A stretch of DNA of 64,000 bases, from positions 3,372,054 to 3,436,053 of the forward strand of contig NW_004624854.1 of assembly GCF_000247695.1 (NCBI RefSeq), given 5' to 3'. Positions 37,690 to 48,689 of the stretch are shown one piece after another. Below the pieces are notes generated by a model, which did not search any database, was not told the origin of the DNA, and saw nothing but the letters and a program-made list of their open reading frames with translations. The first letter of the stretch is position 1. Every line of letters starts with the position of its first letter. This DNA comes from Heterocephalus glaber. Taxonomy: Eukaryota; Chordata; Mammalia; Rodentia; Bathyergidae. The position numbers and the translations under genes were made by a program.

Positions 37690-38265
37690 AAAGTTAAAAA
37701 AATACCTCAGCAATATGGAAGTCTGGATAACTGTAAGGACTTAAGGATGTGAAGCAATTCAAATCTGCATCTCATGCTAGTAGGGCACACAGCATTGGAG
37801 AGCTAAACAGGAGCATTTAATTTCTCAGGAAATCAAGAGCACAACGTTAACCAGCGATAACACTCCTTGGGATTTGCACAGGAAGTAGACTTAAATGTGC
37901 CTATCAACTTTGTCTTAAGGGTCAAATTGATATACAATCAATGTCCATCAAGTTATAAATGGAGTGTTGAACGTTGTTATAGTCACACACCTTAACATCC
38001 TTAAATAAGGACAAATAATGAGATATTAATCTCAAAGCATTATTTTTCATGAAAAATCGTTGAAAGAAAAGTCCATACACTACTTAACTACACTCATACT
38101 TTTGAAAACCTAGATAAACCAAAGTTTTGGTTACAGAGACGGGTTGGGGAGTACTGGATGATGTAGGGAGAATAAGTGCATTAACCACAAGGGTTTTGAA
38201 AATGGTCTGCATTAAGATAGTTGAACTTTAAAAACGGAATAGCACAATAAAACCAAACATTCAGT
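37690..38265 (+). mobile_element. Old L1M 3' end (tentative)
   Basis: 'tcaatgtccatcaagttata' near 37939, 'atgagatattaatctcaaag' near 38018 and 'ggttacagagacgggttggg' near 38129 follow, in order, the end of ORF2 and the 3' UTR of L1M elements. Highly diverged. Confidence 0.5.
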
Positions 38266-38323
38266 TGTATCATTTACCATATCCAAAGCTGTGTTTACAC
38301 CTCTATCTTTCTAAAATTTCTCT

Positions 38324-38326
<3 letters not shown>

Positions 38327-38357
<31 letters not shown>
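38327..38357. repeat. (TG)n microsatellite
   Basis: About 15 TG units. Translations of this tract give the Val/Cys and Thr/His runs in the two open frames over 38265-38614, which are therefore unlikely to be genes. Confidence 0.95.
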
Positions 38358-38359
<2 letters not shown>

Positions 38360-38704
38360 ACTTCTGGCCTCTCTCCTCAGGCATATGCCTGATGTCAAAT
38401 TACGGAGCCAGGAACTTAGCATGTGTGTGGAGGACCCTTCTCCCCTTTCCCTAAGGGAGCAGCTTGGAGGTGTCAGGAGTGGCTTCAGCAGAAGAACCCA
38501 GCTTGTGACCCTCATGGTATCCTCCTGAGTTGGTGTCATGGAGCCCACTCCCCACGGCTCCAAAACACCCTGCTTCCTTAAAGTCAGAATGTTCAACAAA
38601 AGAGGCAACATCAAAATATTTATCGGTGTTACTTATTCAAATTCTCAAATAGTTCCAAATCAAACAGGGGTGACTGTTTTGAGAAATCACTGTCAGTGTC
38701 AGTT
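38358..38704. other. Unrecognised, relatively GC-rich
   Basis: Less AT-rich than its surroundings; no repeat or domain recognised. Confidence 0.35.
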
Positions 38705-38716
38705 TCTCCTAGCATT
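38705..38716. repeat. Left TSD of the compound L1 insertion
   Basis: 'tctcctagcatt' here matches 'tctcctagtatt' at 40267-40278 with one mismatch, bracketing 1.55 kb of L1 3'-end sequence. Confidence 0.6.
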
Positions 38717-39481
38717 TATTTATTTATTTATTTATTTTCTTTCATTAAATTTATTGGTACATTTTAGGTATAAAATACAGTTACATTCATCATTGGGATC
38801 TGGTACCTTTACATGATGTATCTTATTTCTTACTTTTCCCCCATTTCCCTGCCCTCCCTTCACCCCCTCTACCTTTCCCTATTTACAGAGACTTTGGTTC
38901 CATTTTTCCTTTTCTCATATTTTTTCTCTTCCCTTCTTTCCTTTCCCCTGCCCTTCTCACTTCCCCAACTCCTTTAGACCTTTTCTTCCTATTTCACGTT
39001 ACCAGTTATACCATTTGAACCTTATTTACACTCTTAGTTTTTCATATCAAAGAAACTATTCAGTATTCACACATCTGTCCTACTTATTTCACTTAAGAAT
39101 ATGGCCTCAATGTGCATCCATTTAGCTATAAATGACTCTAGTTTCTCATTCTTTATGGCTGAGTAGTACTCCATCTTATAGAAAACCCACATCTTCTTTA
39201 TCTTGTCTCCAGTTGATGGGCATTTGGGGTGTTTCCAAATTTTAGCTATTGCAAACTGTGCTGCTATAAACATGGGTGCACATATATCACTGTGGTATGA
39301 TTCTTTTAATTATTTTGGGAAGACACCTGGCAGGGGAAGAGCTGGGTCAAATGGGACCTCTAATCCTAGTTTTTTGTGGTATTGATTTCCACAGTGGTTG
39401 CACTAGTCTGCACACGCACCAACAATGAAGAAGGGTTCTTTTTCCCAACAGCCCTAACAACATTTGTAATTGGTTGATTTC
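38717..39481 (-). mobile_element. Compound L1, 3'-most unit (ORF2 end and 3' UTR)
   Basis: The tail is a (TAAA)n-type A-tail seen as (ATTT)n at 38714-38738. It is followed by the young-family 3' terminus 'ttattggtacattttaggta' (38752), the pyrimidine-rich antisense 3' UTR and the ORF2 C-terminal end. It ends at 'attggttgatttc' (39469-39481), the same L1 position as the nested insertion at 19743. Confidence 0.85.
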
Positions 39482-39679
39482 TTTTTTTTTTTTTGTATTA
39501 AATTCTTTTATTGGTACATTGTAGGTACACAACACAATCACATTTCTCATTGGGAATTGTACCTTTATATAATACATCTTGGTTCTTATTTTTTCCCCAT
39601 TCCTAGCCCTCCCTTCATGCCCTCCACCCTTCCCTATTTACAAAGACTTTATTTCCATTTTTTCCATTTCTCATCATTT
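39482..39679 (-). mobile_element. Compound L1, second 3' UTR unit
   Basis: It starts with a 13-base T-run (A-tail in reverse, 39482-39494), then the L1 3' terminus and about 180 bases of 3' UTR. On the L1 sense strand it is immediately upstream of the previous unit, giving the order 3' UTR, A-tract, ORF2 end, 3' UTR, A-tail. It ends at 'ttctcatcattt'. Confidence 0.8.
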
Positions 39680-40143
39680 GAGACTGGATAAAGAAAATGT
39701 GGTTTTCTTATAAAATGGAGTACTACTCAGCCATAAAAAATGAAAAATTAGAGACATTTATAGCTAAGTGGATGCATATTGAGGCAATACTCTTAAGTGA
39801 AATAAATAGGACACAAATGTGTAAATACTGAATAGTTTCTCTGGTGTGAGAAACTGAAAGTGTAAATAAGGACTAAATGTATAATAGGTCATGTGAAATA
39901 GGAAGAAAAGGGGCAAAGGGGAAGGAAGTGGGAGGGCTAAGGGAAAGGATAGAAGGGAATGGGATTAATATGAGAAAATGGAAAAATAGGAACAAAATTT
40001 TTGTAAATAGGGAGGGTTGGAGGGGTTGAAGGGAGGGCTGGGCAAGGGTGAAAAACAAGAACCACGAGAGACTATGTAAAGGTGCAAATTTCCAATGATG
40101 AATGTCATTATATTGTATACCTAAAATGTACCAATGATTAGAA
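39680..40143 (+). mobile_element. Compound L1, inverted unit: ORF2 end and 3' UTR
   Basis: Plus-strand young-family L1, from 'gactggataaagaaaatgtg' (39682) through 'atactcttaagtgaaataaa' and the purine-rich 3' UTR to the terminus 'tacctaaaatgtaccaatga' (40118). It has no clean A-tail and no TSD of its own that I can see, so it may be part of the larger event and not a separate insertion. The 163-codon minus-strand frame over 39873-40364 is an antisense shadow of this purine-rich UTR. Confidence 0.8.
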
Positions 40144-40267
40144 TGAATAATCAATAATGTAAAATAGGAATAAAAGGCCCAAAGGGGTAGGGGTAGTGGG
40201 AGGCACAGGGGAAAGGAAAGAAGGGAAAGGAAAAAATGATGAGAAATGGGAAAAATGGAAATAAAGT
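40144..40267 (+). mobile_element. Compound L1, inverted partial 3' UTR
   Basis: Plus-strand 3' UTR middle, ending in 'atgatgagaaatgggaaaaa' (40236) then 'tggaaataaagt'. The last 36 or so bases repeat, in inverted orientation and with about one mismatch, the end of the unit at 39645-39679. Both share 'gatgagaaatgg', where other copies of the family read 'atatgagaaaatgg'. Confidence 0.8.
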
Positions 40268-40278
40268 CTCCTAGTATT
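40267..40278. repeat. Right TSD of the compound L1 insertion
   Basis: 'tctcctagtatt', one mismatch from 38705-38716. Its first bases overlap the end of the L1 sequence, so the exact boundary is uncertain. Confidence 0.6.
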
Positions 40279-42183
40279 GAATGTACACGCTTGACTTTAA
40301 GGTGCTTTTCAGTTAGAATTTGGGAAGCAGAAAAGGAAGAGAAGCTGGGTGGCCCAGTGTGCACATGGATGTGTGTGGTCCATGTGTGTCTTTGTGTGTG
40401 AATGTGTCAGGTACCTTGAAAACCAGAACATGAGGAAAGGAGAGCAGGTGAAGGAGCTGAGATGCTGCTGTTTCCCGCGCAGGCAGAGGGAGACCTCGGT
40501 CAGCACACTCCTAGGAGTCTGTGCTGTTTATTTGCGGGCAGCATGTTCACCTGATTTTATTATAGATACCAGAGTCAAGAGAAAAAGTATAATATTAGAA
40601 TAAAGGAATAATAACAAGTTGGAATTTCAGGGCTCATATGGAGCTCCATAGTAGAGTGTTGGCCTAGAGTGTGTGACGCTGGGGATTTGGAGATCAGAAT
40701 CAACACTACAACCACACTGCCACCCTGCCATAACAAAAGTAGGGAAAACAAAAAGGAAAATTGGAATTTAGAGAGGAAAAAAGTGACTTACAAAATATTA
40801 GCATTTAGAATATAACTCACTGAATTTAAACTGCAGGAAAAGAGGATTGCAGACAATGAATACTTATCTACAACACTTTCAGAGGCCAATAAAATGTTTT
40901 GTCCTATATGGGTTCTTCTGGGATCTAGCTCAAAATACTTCTGGTGCCATTTTCACAGGTCTTTGTGCAAATTTTACAGCAATTATTGCAAGATTTCTTA
41001 TATGGCTGTGACCTATGTCCTTATTCCTCTGTCAGACTGTAAAGCTATAGATTATAGGGTGTATTTCAATATGATAAACCAGGACCTAATAAGCATCTAT
41101 TAAAATGCAAATATTATGCGGATACATAATTGCAGTTCTTGAATGAATATCAGGGAGTGCAAATGAATTTAATATAAATTGGTGCCTATAATAATGTCAA
41201 AAACTTATAATGCTTTAATGATAAATGAGTCAATGTGAAGTTGAAAAATGCAAAATGTGTTGAATTGGGAAAAGCCCATCAATGTAAATGAGGAATTTTC
41301 AATCAAAACATTTATTTAATCTAACAGTTATTAAAGTTTGGTGTAAATGTACAATATTCAGTGCATACAGATGAGGGTCCACTTAAAATGTGGCAAAATG
41401 CAAATTATGTTTATTTCTTAATTGGTCTCGCTAAAATGTCTAAATTTTATAGAAGTCTTAAGTAAAAAGCACATTTCAAAATAAAATATCCTTATATATG
41501 TAAATTTTTTTATAAACTGACAATGTTTCAGGTATTTTATCTAACTATATAACTCAAATATAAAAGATATCTGGAACTAATGCCACCACTGAAGTGGAGA
41601 TTAGCCTTTATGAACTTGAAAATATAATGTATGACACATACTACTGAAGCTGCAGGATAAGGTTTAAAATGAAGAAAAACAAAAAGAAGTCGAAAAAGAG
41701 AAGAATTAAATCATCTGTTATTTGACATTGGGCTTTGGTTTTATGTTTAAAACTAATTTAATTTTTAAAAAATGGGCCACAACACCTCAACTACATGATG
41801 CCATAACATCTTAGAGTTGTTTCATGTCTCTCGGCAAGCGTGTCACTGGCTTGCATTTGGATTTACTGCCTTTACTGTTTAGTGCTTTATCTTCATATTG
41901 TGTAACATGCCAGCTGATCTTCTAAGATACATTCTTTAATATGTTAATTAAATATCCTAAAAGCTTCTTTTTGAAAGACTGTATAAGACAATCTAAGATT
42001 TTTTTTCTAAAAATGACTCATAAATTTGCCTACTATGAATATTTCAGTGATAACGGAGGAGAGGAGAGGAGAGGAGGCTGAGACAGATACTCGTGGCCAT
42101 CCACTGGCACATACGTTGGGACACAATTACCCCGCTTCCACTTATTACAGGTGGCAAGAAGAGAAATAAAAGTTTTGTCACAT
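40279..42183. other. 1.9 kb, no gene recognised; short (GGAGA)n
   Basis: No named repeat. A (GGAGA)n purine repeat lies at about 42055-42077. Small frames (84 and 69 codons) have no support. Confidence 0.4.
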
Positions 42184-42198
42184 AAGAAAGAATGAACA

Positions 42199-42294
42199 GG
42201 CCCGGGGGTTTAGCTCAGTGGTTCTGGCACCTGCTTTGTAAGTGCAAGGTCCTGAGTTCGATCCCCAGAACAAAAAAAAAGAAAAAGAAAAAGA
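42199..42294 (+). mobile_element. ID-like tRNA-derived SINE
   Basis: A box ('tagctcagtgg'), B box ('gttcgatccc') and a tail of A with (AAAAG)n. An exact 15-bp TSD 'aagaaagaatgaaca' lies at 42184-42198 and 42295-42309. One of the best-preserved copies. Confidence 0.95.
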
Positions 42295-42409
42295 AAGAAA
42301 GAATGAACAACCAGCCACCTATCTCAGCTAATATTCTAAAATGCCTTAAAAATGTTGATCAAACTTGTAGGCTTCTAATTTCATCAGTGAGCACCAACAA
42401 TACCAAACT

Positions 42410-42434
42410 CTGAGAGATTTATTGAATCTCTCAG
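42410..42434. repeat. Perfect 10-bp inverted repeat, 5-base loop
   Basis: 'ctgagagatt' (42410-42419) and its exact reverse complement 'aatctctcag' (42425-42434), separated by 'tattg'. Confidence 0.85.
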
Positions 42435-42450
42435 ATTCAATGATCTGAAT

Positions 42451-42473
42451 TCAATGATCCGATTGATCATTGA
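42451..42473. repeat. Perfect 9-bp inverted repeat, 5-base loop
   Basis: 'tcaatgatc' (42451-42459) and 'gatcattga' (42465-42473), separated by 'cgatt'. It lies 16 bases after the previous hairpin; 'ttcaatgatc' also occurs just before it at 42437, giving a local direct repeat. Confidence 0.85.
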
Positions 42474-43094
42474 GATTAATTGAAGCACATTCTGAGCCAG
42501 ACACTATGGTTTATTAATTTTTTCTGTTCCTTAAACACAGAATTTAAAAAGAATATCCATATGAAGAATTCTGTTTGATCCTGTGACTGTAACCACAATG
42601 AAGCACAGTCTTATCAGACGTCCTCTGCTCCATTTTTCCTACAAAGTGAAAGCCCCAGTGAGCTCTCCAATCTTTCTCGTCACCTTTTGTTCCCTTACCT
42701 GTTGATCTTCAATATCTTTTAGATAAATCCTGAACTCTGAGACAAGTGGAACAGATAACTCCACTCCTCTTAAATGTATGCAATGAAATAGAACAAGGAT
42801 GAAAAAAGTTGTCACAAACCTTCCAAGCACCAATGGAATCCATAGACTCTAACTGGAGTTACTCTATTTCCACTTGCTAGAAAACTTCTCCCTGACCTTA
42901 CTACCCTTTTAATCTCTCTTCACTTTGTTTTCATTTCACTTTCACTTGACGTTTGCTGCAATAAAGGACTTTAATTTCTGCATTAATATCTACAAACATA
43001 TTTATAATCATATTTATTTTCTTTTAACTAATGTTTCAGAAGAAGCTTAGCATACTGATCCTTTCCCTGATGCCCAGAGTTGCTGTGCTTTGTT
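42474..43094. other. Unrecognised, no gene seen
   Basis: No repeat or gene recognised; a 64-codon minus-strand frame (42639-42833) has no support. Confidence 0.35.
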
Positions 43095-43330
43095 TTTAAT
43101 GGAAGTTACTTTTTATTTTAGTTTATTAGCACATGTGTGCCCTCTGTAATGCTCACATTCCTTGTGGGAAGTTGGCACATGGACATAACATGTCTGAATT
43201 CCTTTCTTCATCCCCTTTCCTTTCCCTTTCTCCTCCGTCAACCCATCCCTTGATCCCTTTCCTCGTTTCCCTTTGTACACGTCTTCAGTACATAATGTTT
43301 ACATTCCTTGCGTGCAGTTGATACATGTTC
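43095..43330 (-). mobile_element. Possible old L1 3' UTR (antisense)
   Basis: 'ttttagtttattagcacatg' near 43116 followed by a C/T-rich block at 43200-43275 has the order of an antisense rodent L1 3' end. Tentative. Confidence 0.4.
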
Positions 43331-44800
43331 TTAAAGCACTTTCAAGTTCACAGAAAAATTCAGGGTGAGCTGCATGATTTCTCATGGATTGCCTACCTCA
43401 CCAGGTGTACTGCTCTCCCAATAGCAATATTTCTCACAAGAGAAATGCTTTATTTAAAATTGATGAGCCAACACTGACAATCACTGTAACCCAAGACCCG
43501 TACCCTATATTAGAGTTCAATCTTGATGAGTCCACATGTTCTGACAAATATATAACGACATGTTCCTCTCTATTATACTATCATATAAAACAAATGATAC
43601 TATCCTAAAATCCTATTTTGCTTATATATCTCATCTTTTCCCCTGGCCTTTGAAAACTACAGATATTTTTAATCTCTCCATTGATATGTTTCCTAAACTA
43701 TTGTATAGCTGGAATCAAAGGTACATACCCATATTAGATTGGCTTCTTTCATTTCATCATAACTATTGAAATAGTCTCCATATCTGTTCATGATAGTTCA
43801 TTTTAGTGCGGATAATGTTCCACTGCCTGGATGAACCACATTTTATTCATTCACTCTACTGTTGGTTGTTCCATGATTGTAGAATTGTGAATAAAGTCAC
43901 AATAAATATCTATGTATACCTTTTGTGCAGAAATAGCTTTCAATATCTTTGGACAATTACCAAGGAGTGTAATTACTGTATCACGTTGTACGAGTCTATG
44001 CAGGACTGTCAGAAACTGCCCTACAGTTTTCCGAAAAGGCTGTGTCATTTTGATTCCCACTAGCAGTGAGGAACAGTTCCCATTTCTCCACATCTCATTT
44101 ACAATGTGATTTTTGTCTGTGTCCTAGATTATGTCCAGGTGCATAGTGGGAATTCATTGTCTTAATTTGCATTTTAATGATGTAGATAATCATTTCCCAT
44201 GCTTATGTACATGTGTCTTCTTTGGTGAACTATTTTATAAAGGTTTGACCTAACTTTTAAGTCAGTTTGCTCCTTTCCTTATTGTTGACTTTTAATAATT
44301 CATAGTATATGTTTGAATAAAATTTTTATCAGGTAAGTCTTATGTAAACTATTTTATCCCATTTGAAACTTGTCTTCTAATTCTCTTGACACTGTATTTC
44401 ACAGAGATTTTAATTTCACTGATGTCGAGCTAAACAATTCTTTTTTTCTCTAATTTTGTCTTTCATGTGCAATTTAAAATATTCTTTTCAACCCCAATTT
44501 ATTCAATGGTAACTTTGAGGAGTTTTATAGTTTTGCATTTACATTTAGGAAAATAATTATTTTTTCATTATTTTCTGTGAAAAGTATAAGGATTGATCCT
44601 AGACTAATTTCTTTTTGCTCTTAAAAAATGAATCCTTCCAGCATTGCTTGTAGAAAAGACTGTAATTGCTCTAGTGCATTGTTTTTGCTTATTCATCAAA
44701 TATTATTTGACTCTATTAAGGTGCATATGTTTCTGGTCTCTCTATTCTGTTCTATTGATTCTTTGTCTATGATTTTATTTATCCAGGGCTTTTCTGTTTA
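43331..44800 (-). mobile_element. L1M element, ORF2 3' end and 3' UTR (antisense)
   Basis: A long, clear antisense match to mammalian L1M: 'ttcacagaaaaattcagggt' (43349), 'ttagattggcttctttcatt' (43734), 'ttaccaaggagtgtaattac' (43958), 'gattcccactagcagtgagg' (44051) and 'tctctattctgttctattga' (44738). No TSD was identified and there is no intact frame. The frames over 43806-44109 are products of this decayed element. Confidence 0.85.
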
Positions 44801-44868
44801 TCCATTTCTCTTATCTCTTCAAAGAGCATGACACCTTCTCTCCCCTTCCTCTCTCTCTCCTACATATA

Positions 44869-44946
44869 TTTCTATCTATGTATCTATGTATATATGTACG
44901 TATGTATCTATGTATCTATCTATTCATCATCTATCATCTATATATA
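44869..44946. repeat. (TATC)n/(TATG)n tetranucleotide repeat
   Basis: An imperfect 4-base repeat with mixed units; it is translated as Tyr-rich runs in the frame at 44878-45141, which is therefore rejected as a gene. Confidence 0.9.
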
Positions 44947-47859
44947 GATTCCTTCATATATTCACTTTCTCTGTATTTATTTACCCTTCCCTTGCTACAC
45001 ATGACATTGCTCAAATTATTTCTGTTTAAAAGCAACAAAAAAATCCCTTCCTTAGGTCACAGTAGTTTCTTTTCACAGTTCTGGTTCTGTGAAATTTGTC
45101 ATCCTCTAATCACTCCTGGTTTTCTGGAAGCACTGACATGACTTTGGAGTAAGCAAACAAGTGTCCATGACAACTCAGAATGCTTCTTCTCCCTTTCAAA
45201 GTCAACTGTATCTTTTCCTATCACTTGAGAAATAAAATTAATAAATCATTTTGCCCTGACACCAGCTGGCTTCTCCACATACATAATTGCTGAAATTTCC
45301 TACAAATTATCTCTCTTTCTTCTCTCCATGCTGTTTGCAAACTGATTTTTGTTGCTCTTGAGACTTCTTTTTTTCTCGGTTAGTTATTTCCACCTTCATC
45401 ACTCATGACTCCTATTTGTGGAAAGCGTTTGCAACAAGACTAAAGCCTGTCATTCACTATTTTCCCATAGTATCATGTTTATAATCATTCTATTCATATG
45501 TGTGTTATTACAATTGTATGATCCAAATTAATATATGATTTATTTACACATCTCTCAATTTTGTGAGTTCATGAAGGAAAAGAAAAATATATTTTACTCG
45601 AACGTTTGTCCTGCAAGATGCAGTTTTGACAACATAGGAGGCTCTCATTGTTAGAGTTAGAAATATTTACTTGCTCTTATTTTGAAAGTAAAATTATCCA
45701 GAGACTCTGAGCACACATATAAGACACAGATCCTCCACTCTTACTAAAATAAACAATGAAGGTATTTATGGGAAATAGTTAATCCTTGTTTCTCTTTGAA
45801 GTAGTGGCCTTCAGGTGTTGTTAACTGTGATTTTTACCGGTGGTGAGAACACATTCAGTTTCTTTTCCAGTGAGTAGAGATACTTTCCTGTCCTCAACCT
45901 TGCAAAACTGTGTATAAACATCAATTTAGTTAGAAACAGACATTTGAGTGTTGCATTCTAGATCTTACGACACTTTTTATAAATCCTTTCCTTCAGAGTG
46001 TTAAAATCAGAATAAATGAACTGCCAACATTTCAATCATTTCAGCATTATGTGAAAACAGTGCAAGGTGAATTTGTGAGCATAAAAACAGAGCCAGCTGG
46101 AAAACTGACAATGGGAGTAGGTTTTGTGTGATGTGCAAAATCCTTGCAAAAATGTAATAAATGAGAAATCCTCAGAGGGTATCTTAAAAAGAGGAAGAAA
46201 AAATCCATGGGAAATTCTCTCTTAAAGGATTCATGGTTGGCTCCACAGTGTAAGAACAGAAATGAACTGTTTGTTCCCTTTAACTCGAAGCAAACGTGAG
46301 TTGGCATTAGCATGTTGCCCCGTTGCATTCCGGCCAGTGTGGAACGTGTTGTGTTACACTGACTGCATTGCAAGGGTTCGGTTACGTGTGCACTACACTA
46401 ATTAAAATGTGTGTGATCTCCACGACCCGAGAATCAGGTTTCCATTCATGACTGTGTTCATACAAGCTGGTAAGTTGTCTGGTTTATGAAGGGTTTCATT
46501 TAATGTTTGTTGAATGAGTAGAGATGTGAATGAATGTAGACATTCATAAATCTTAATTATGAGTTCTTCTTAACTGTACAAGCAGTGTTTCAAACTCTAC
46601 ACTGTATTTTCAACTGCCCTCTATAACAAAATAGAAGAAATAGAAGAAAGCAAGAAATGGGCCTCAGAAATAAAAAGCCAGGAAAAGCAGCCAGTTAGAA
46701 AAAAAATAAAGCAGAATAAAACCTTAGTCTAACACTTAATGAAATATGCAATGAAGGAGGAAGCTTCAATCACTGTAATAATTACTCCACATAATGTGTG
46801 GTGGAAAAATATTTGTTTGAAAACAAGATGATGAAAAGAAACTAATCCTACATGAATGTTCAAATGTTTTTAAAAGTGAAAAGATTTGATTAAATTGTAT
46901 CCTCCATTCAATATTATTCTTATCCAAATAATGCTTATAAATGACTAAAATTAACTACCAAATGCAATGAATTCAGCAGAAGAAGAAACTCAGTTGAGGT
47001 TCATGCAGTGCTAGTGTTGTCTCTCAGACTGGCCTCTCAGAAAAAGCTAGTGAATTTAGACAAAAATATAATAACCAGATGCTTAAAGGCAATGTTATGA
47101 GAACAAAGGAAGCTGAATTTGAGTTTACATGACATTTGGGAACAAGTACAGGTCTGAGTACATTTACATTTCTAATGTCTGTAGCCTGAAACCTGGGAAC
47201 ACTTGTCACCAGGTGGGACAGAAAAATCCTGGATAGTCACTGTCAGACCAACTGCCTCAAAGACTGCAAAGTTGGGGATGAGTTCAGCAATTGGAAATTT
47301 AGGTGGAAATACCAGACAGGATATATGTGGATACAGCAGATGAAAATTAATGTTATAATACCAGAGAACAAATAAAGGGAGAAATTGGTATAGAAATTCT
47401 ACTTAAACCTCCTGCTTATTCCTAACTTCTGCATTCAACCTGAAATTAAATCTCAGGTTTATCATAAGCATTGTGTGTGAGGAATAAATTCTGAGCAGCC
47501 TAAGGCTAAGGATATAGATAGGACATTTCCCTGTAAGGGAAACAGAGTGACTTGCACAAAAAGACAGATGACATGAAAATAAAAAAAATTTCAACATTCT
47601 TTATTGAAAGAATACCATTCAAAATATCTAAAATGAGATGCAAACATTACCAAAGTAGGAAAAAGGTAGGAGACAATCTCAAATTTTTTCAGAACAATTC
47701 TATGATTAATATGTAAATTTTAAAAACACAGATTTTAAAGCATATTGTTTAAATTGGATCAAGTTGCAATAATTTAACAAATACACATTTTTAAAAATTA
47801 CAAAGAAATAAAAATCATAAAAAGGGCCAACTTAAAATTGTAAACTTGGGAAAGGAATT
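44947..47859. other. 2.9 kb, no gene recognised; local CpG-bearing patch
   Basis: No named repeat. 46285-46429 holds nine CpG dinucleotides in about 145 bases, unusual for this window. A 108-codon minus-strand frame (46047-46373) overlaps part of it and has no recognisable domain. Confidence 0.4.
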
Positions 47860-48110
47860 AATGTAGTCCAGGATGAGTAAGACACTATATAAGCTAAAAC
47901 ATAATGAAAATATAATTAGAAGAAAACACTGAAAAGAACATAAAAGACATATGGGTTATTATGAAAATATATAAGATAAGAGTACTTGGATTCCCAAAAG
48001 AATAAATAGAATGCAAGGAATATGTTAAGGGAAAAAAAAATAGCTAGAAATTTTGGCAAAAGGAAATAAATCAAATTACACATTTAAATAATATTTTCAG
48101 TGTAAATAAA
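47860..48110 (+). mobile_element. Possible decayed L1/HAL1 ORF1 scrap
   Basis: 'taagagtacttggattccca' near 47976 resembles the ORF1 'VIGVP' region of L1/HAL1, in an A-rich context. Weak. Confidence 0.3.
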
Positions 48111-48299
48111 GTCAGAGGCATATGAAGTAATGTTGTAATAATACAAGAATAAAGGAATTACTTACAAAACAGAGCAAGATTTATTTCACCTTCTAAGGAG
48201 TAATGATGAGATTGACAAATGTCTTCACTACATAAATAGTAGATGCCAAATGTAAAAATGGAATATCATTTCAAAAGCTCAAACGATGTAGCTAGAAGA

Positions 48300-48689
48300 A
48301 GGGTCCAAGTGATTGATTCAAGGAGGCAGAGCATTGGAGAGGCCCAGAAAAGAGCACACAACCCACAGGTGCTCTGAAACAGGGGAGGCAACCACACCCA
48401 GAAAGGGAAAATCACTTAAGAGATGACCCATGGAGGTCCCAGCAAACATCTGGGTGAGGAAAGAGGGAAGTGAGCTTGCAGCTGCTGCATCTCCTACCTC
48501 ACCCAACCCAGCAGCAGCCACAGGAAGGCTCTATGAGCCTAAAGGAAGGAGCCAGAAGTACACAGAGCAACCCCTGGGACAGGCTCTTCCTACACCAGCC
48601 TTTCCTCCAGCACCCTCCCAAGCAAGGGGACACTGCTCTCTGGTGGCATCTTCTCCGTACCTCATGACCAGCAAGAATAGGAACAAAAT
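48300..48689. other. GC-rich segment of unknown origin
   Basis: About 390 bases, much richer in G and C than either flank, directly abutting an L1 3' UTR at 48690. Three overlapping frames (99 codons at 48430-48729, 65 at 48470-48667, 67 on the minus strand) reflect the low stop density. It could be an L1 5' UTR relic, an LTR or an unclassified repeat; I cannot place it. Confidence 0.35.

Noticed and set aside
38265..38614. Two overlapping frames (87 and 103 codons) on opposite strands
   Set aside because: Both read through the (TG)n tract, and neither has a recognisable domain.
39873..40364. 163-codon minus-strand frame rich in Phe, Ser, Leu and Pro
   Set aside because: A translation of the pyrimidine-rich antisense of L1 3' UTRs, which often gives long low-complexity frames.
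42199..42270. Possible tRNA gene (A and B boxes present)
   Set aside because: No paired acceptor stem, followed by an A-rich tail and bracketed by a TSD: a retroposed SINE. The same holds for the other five copies.
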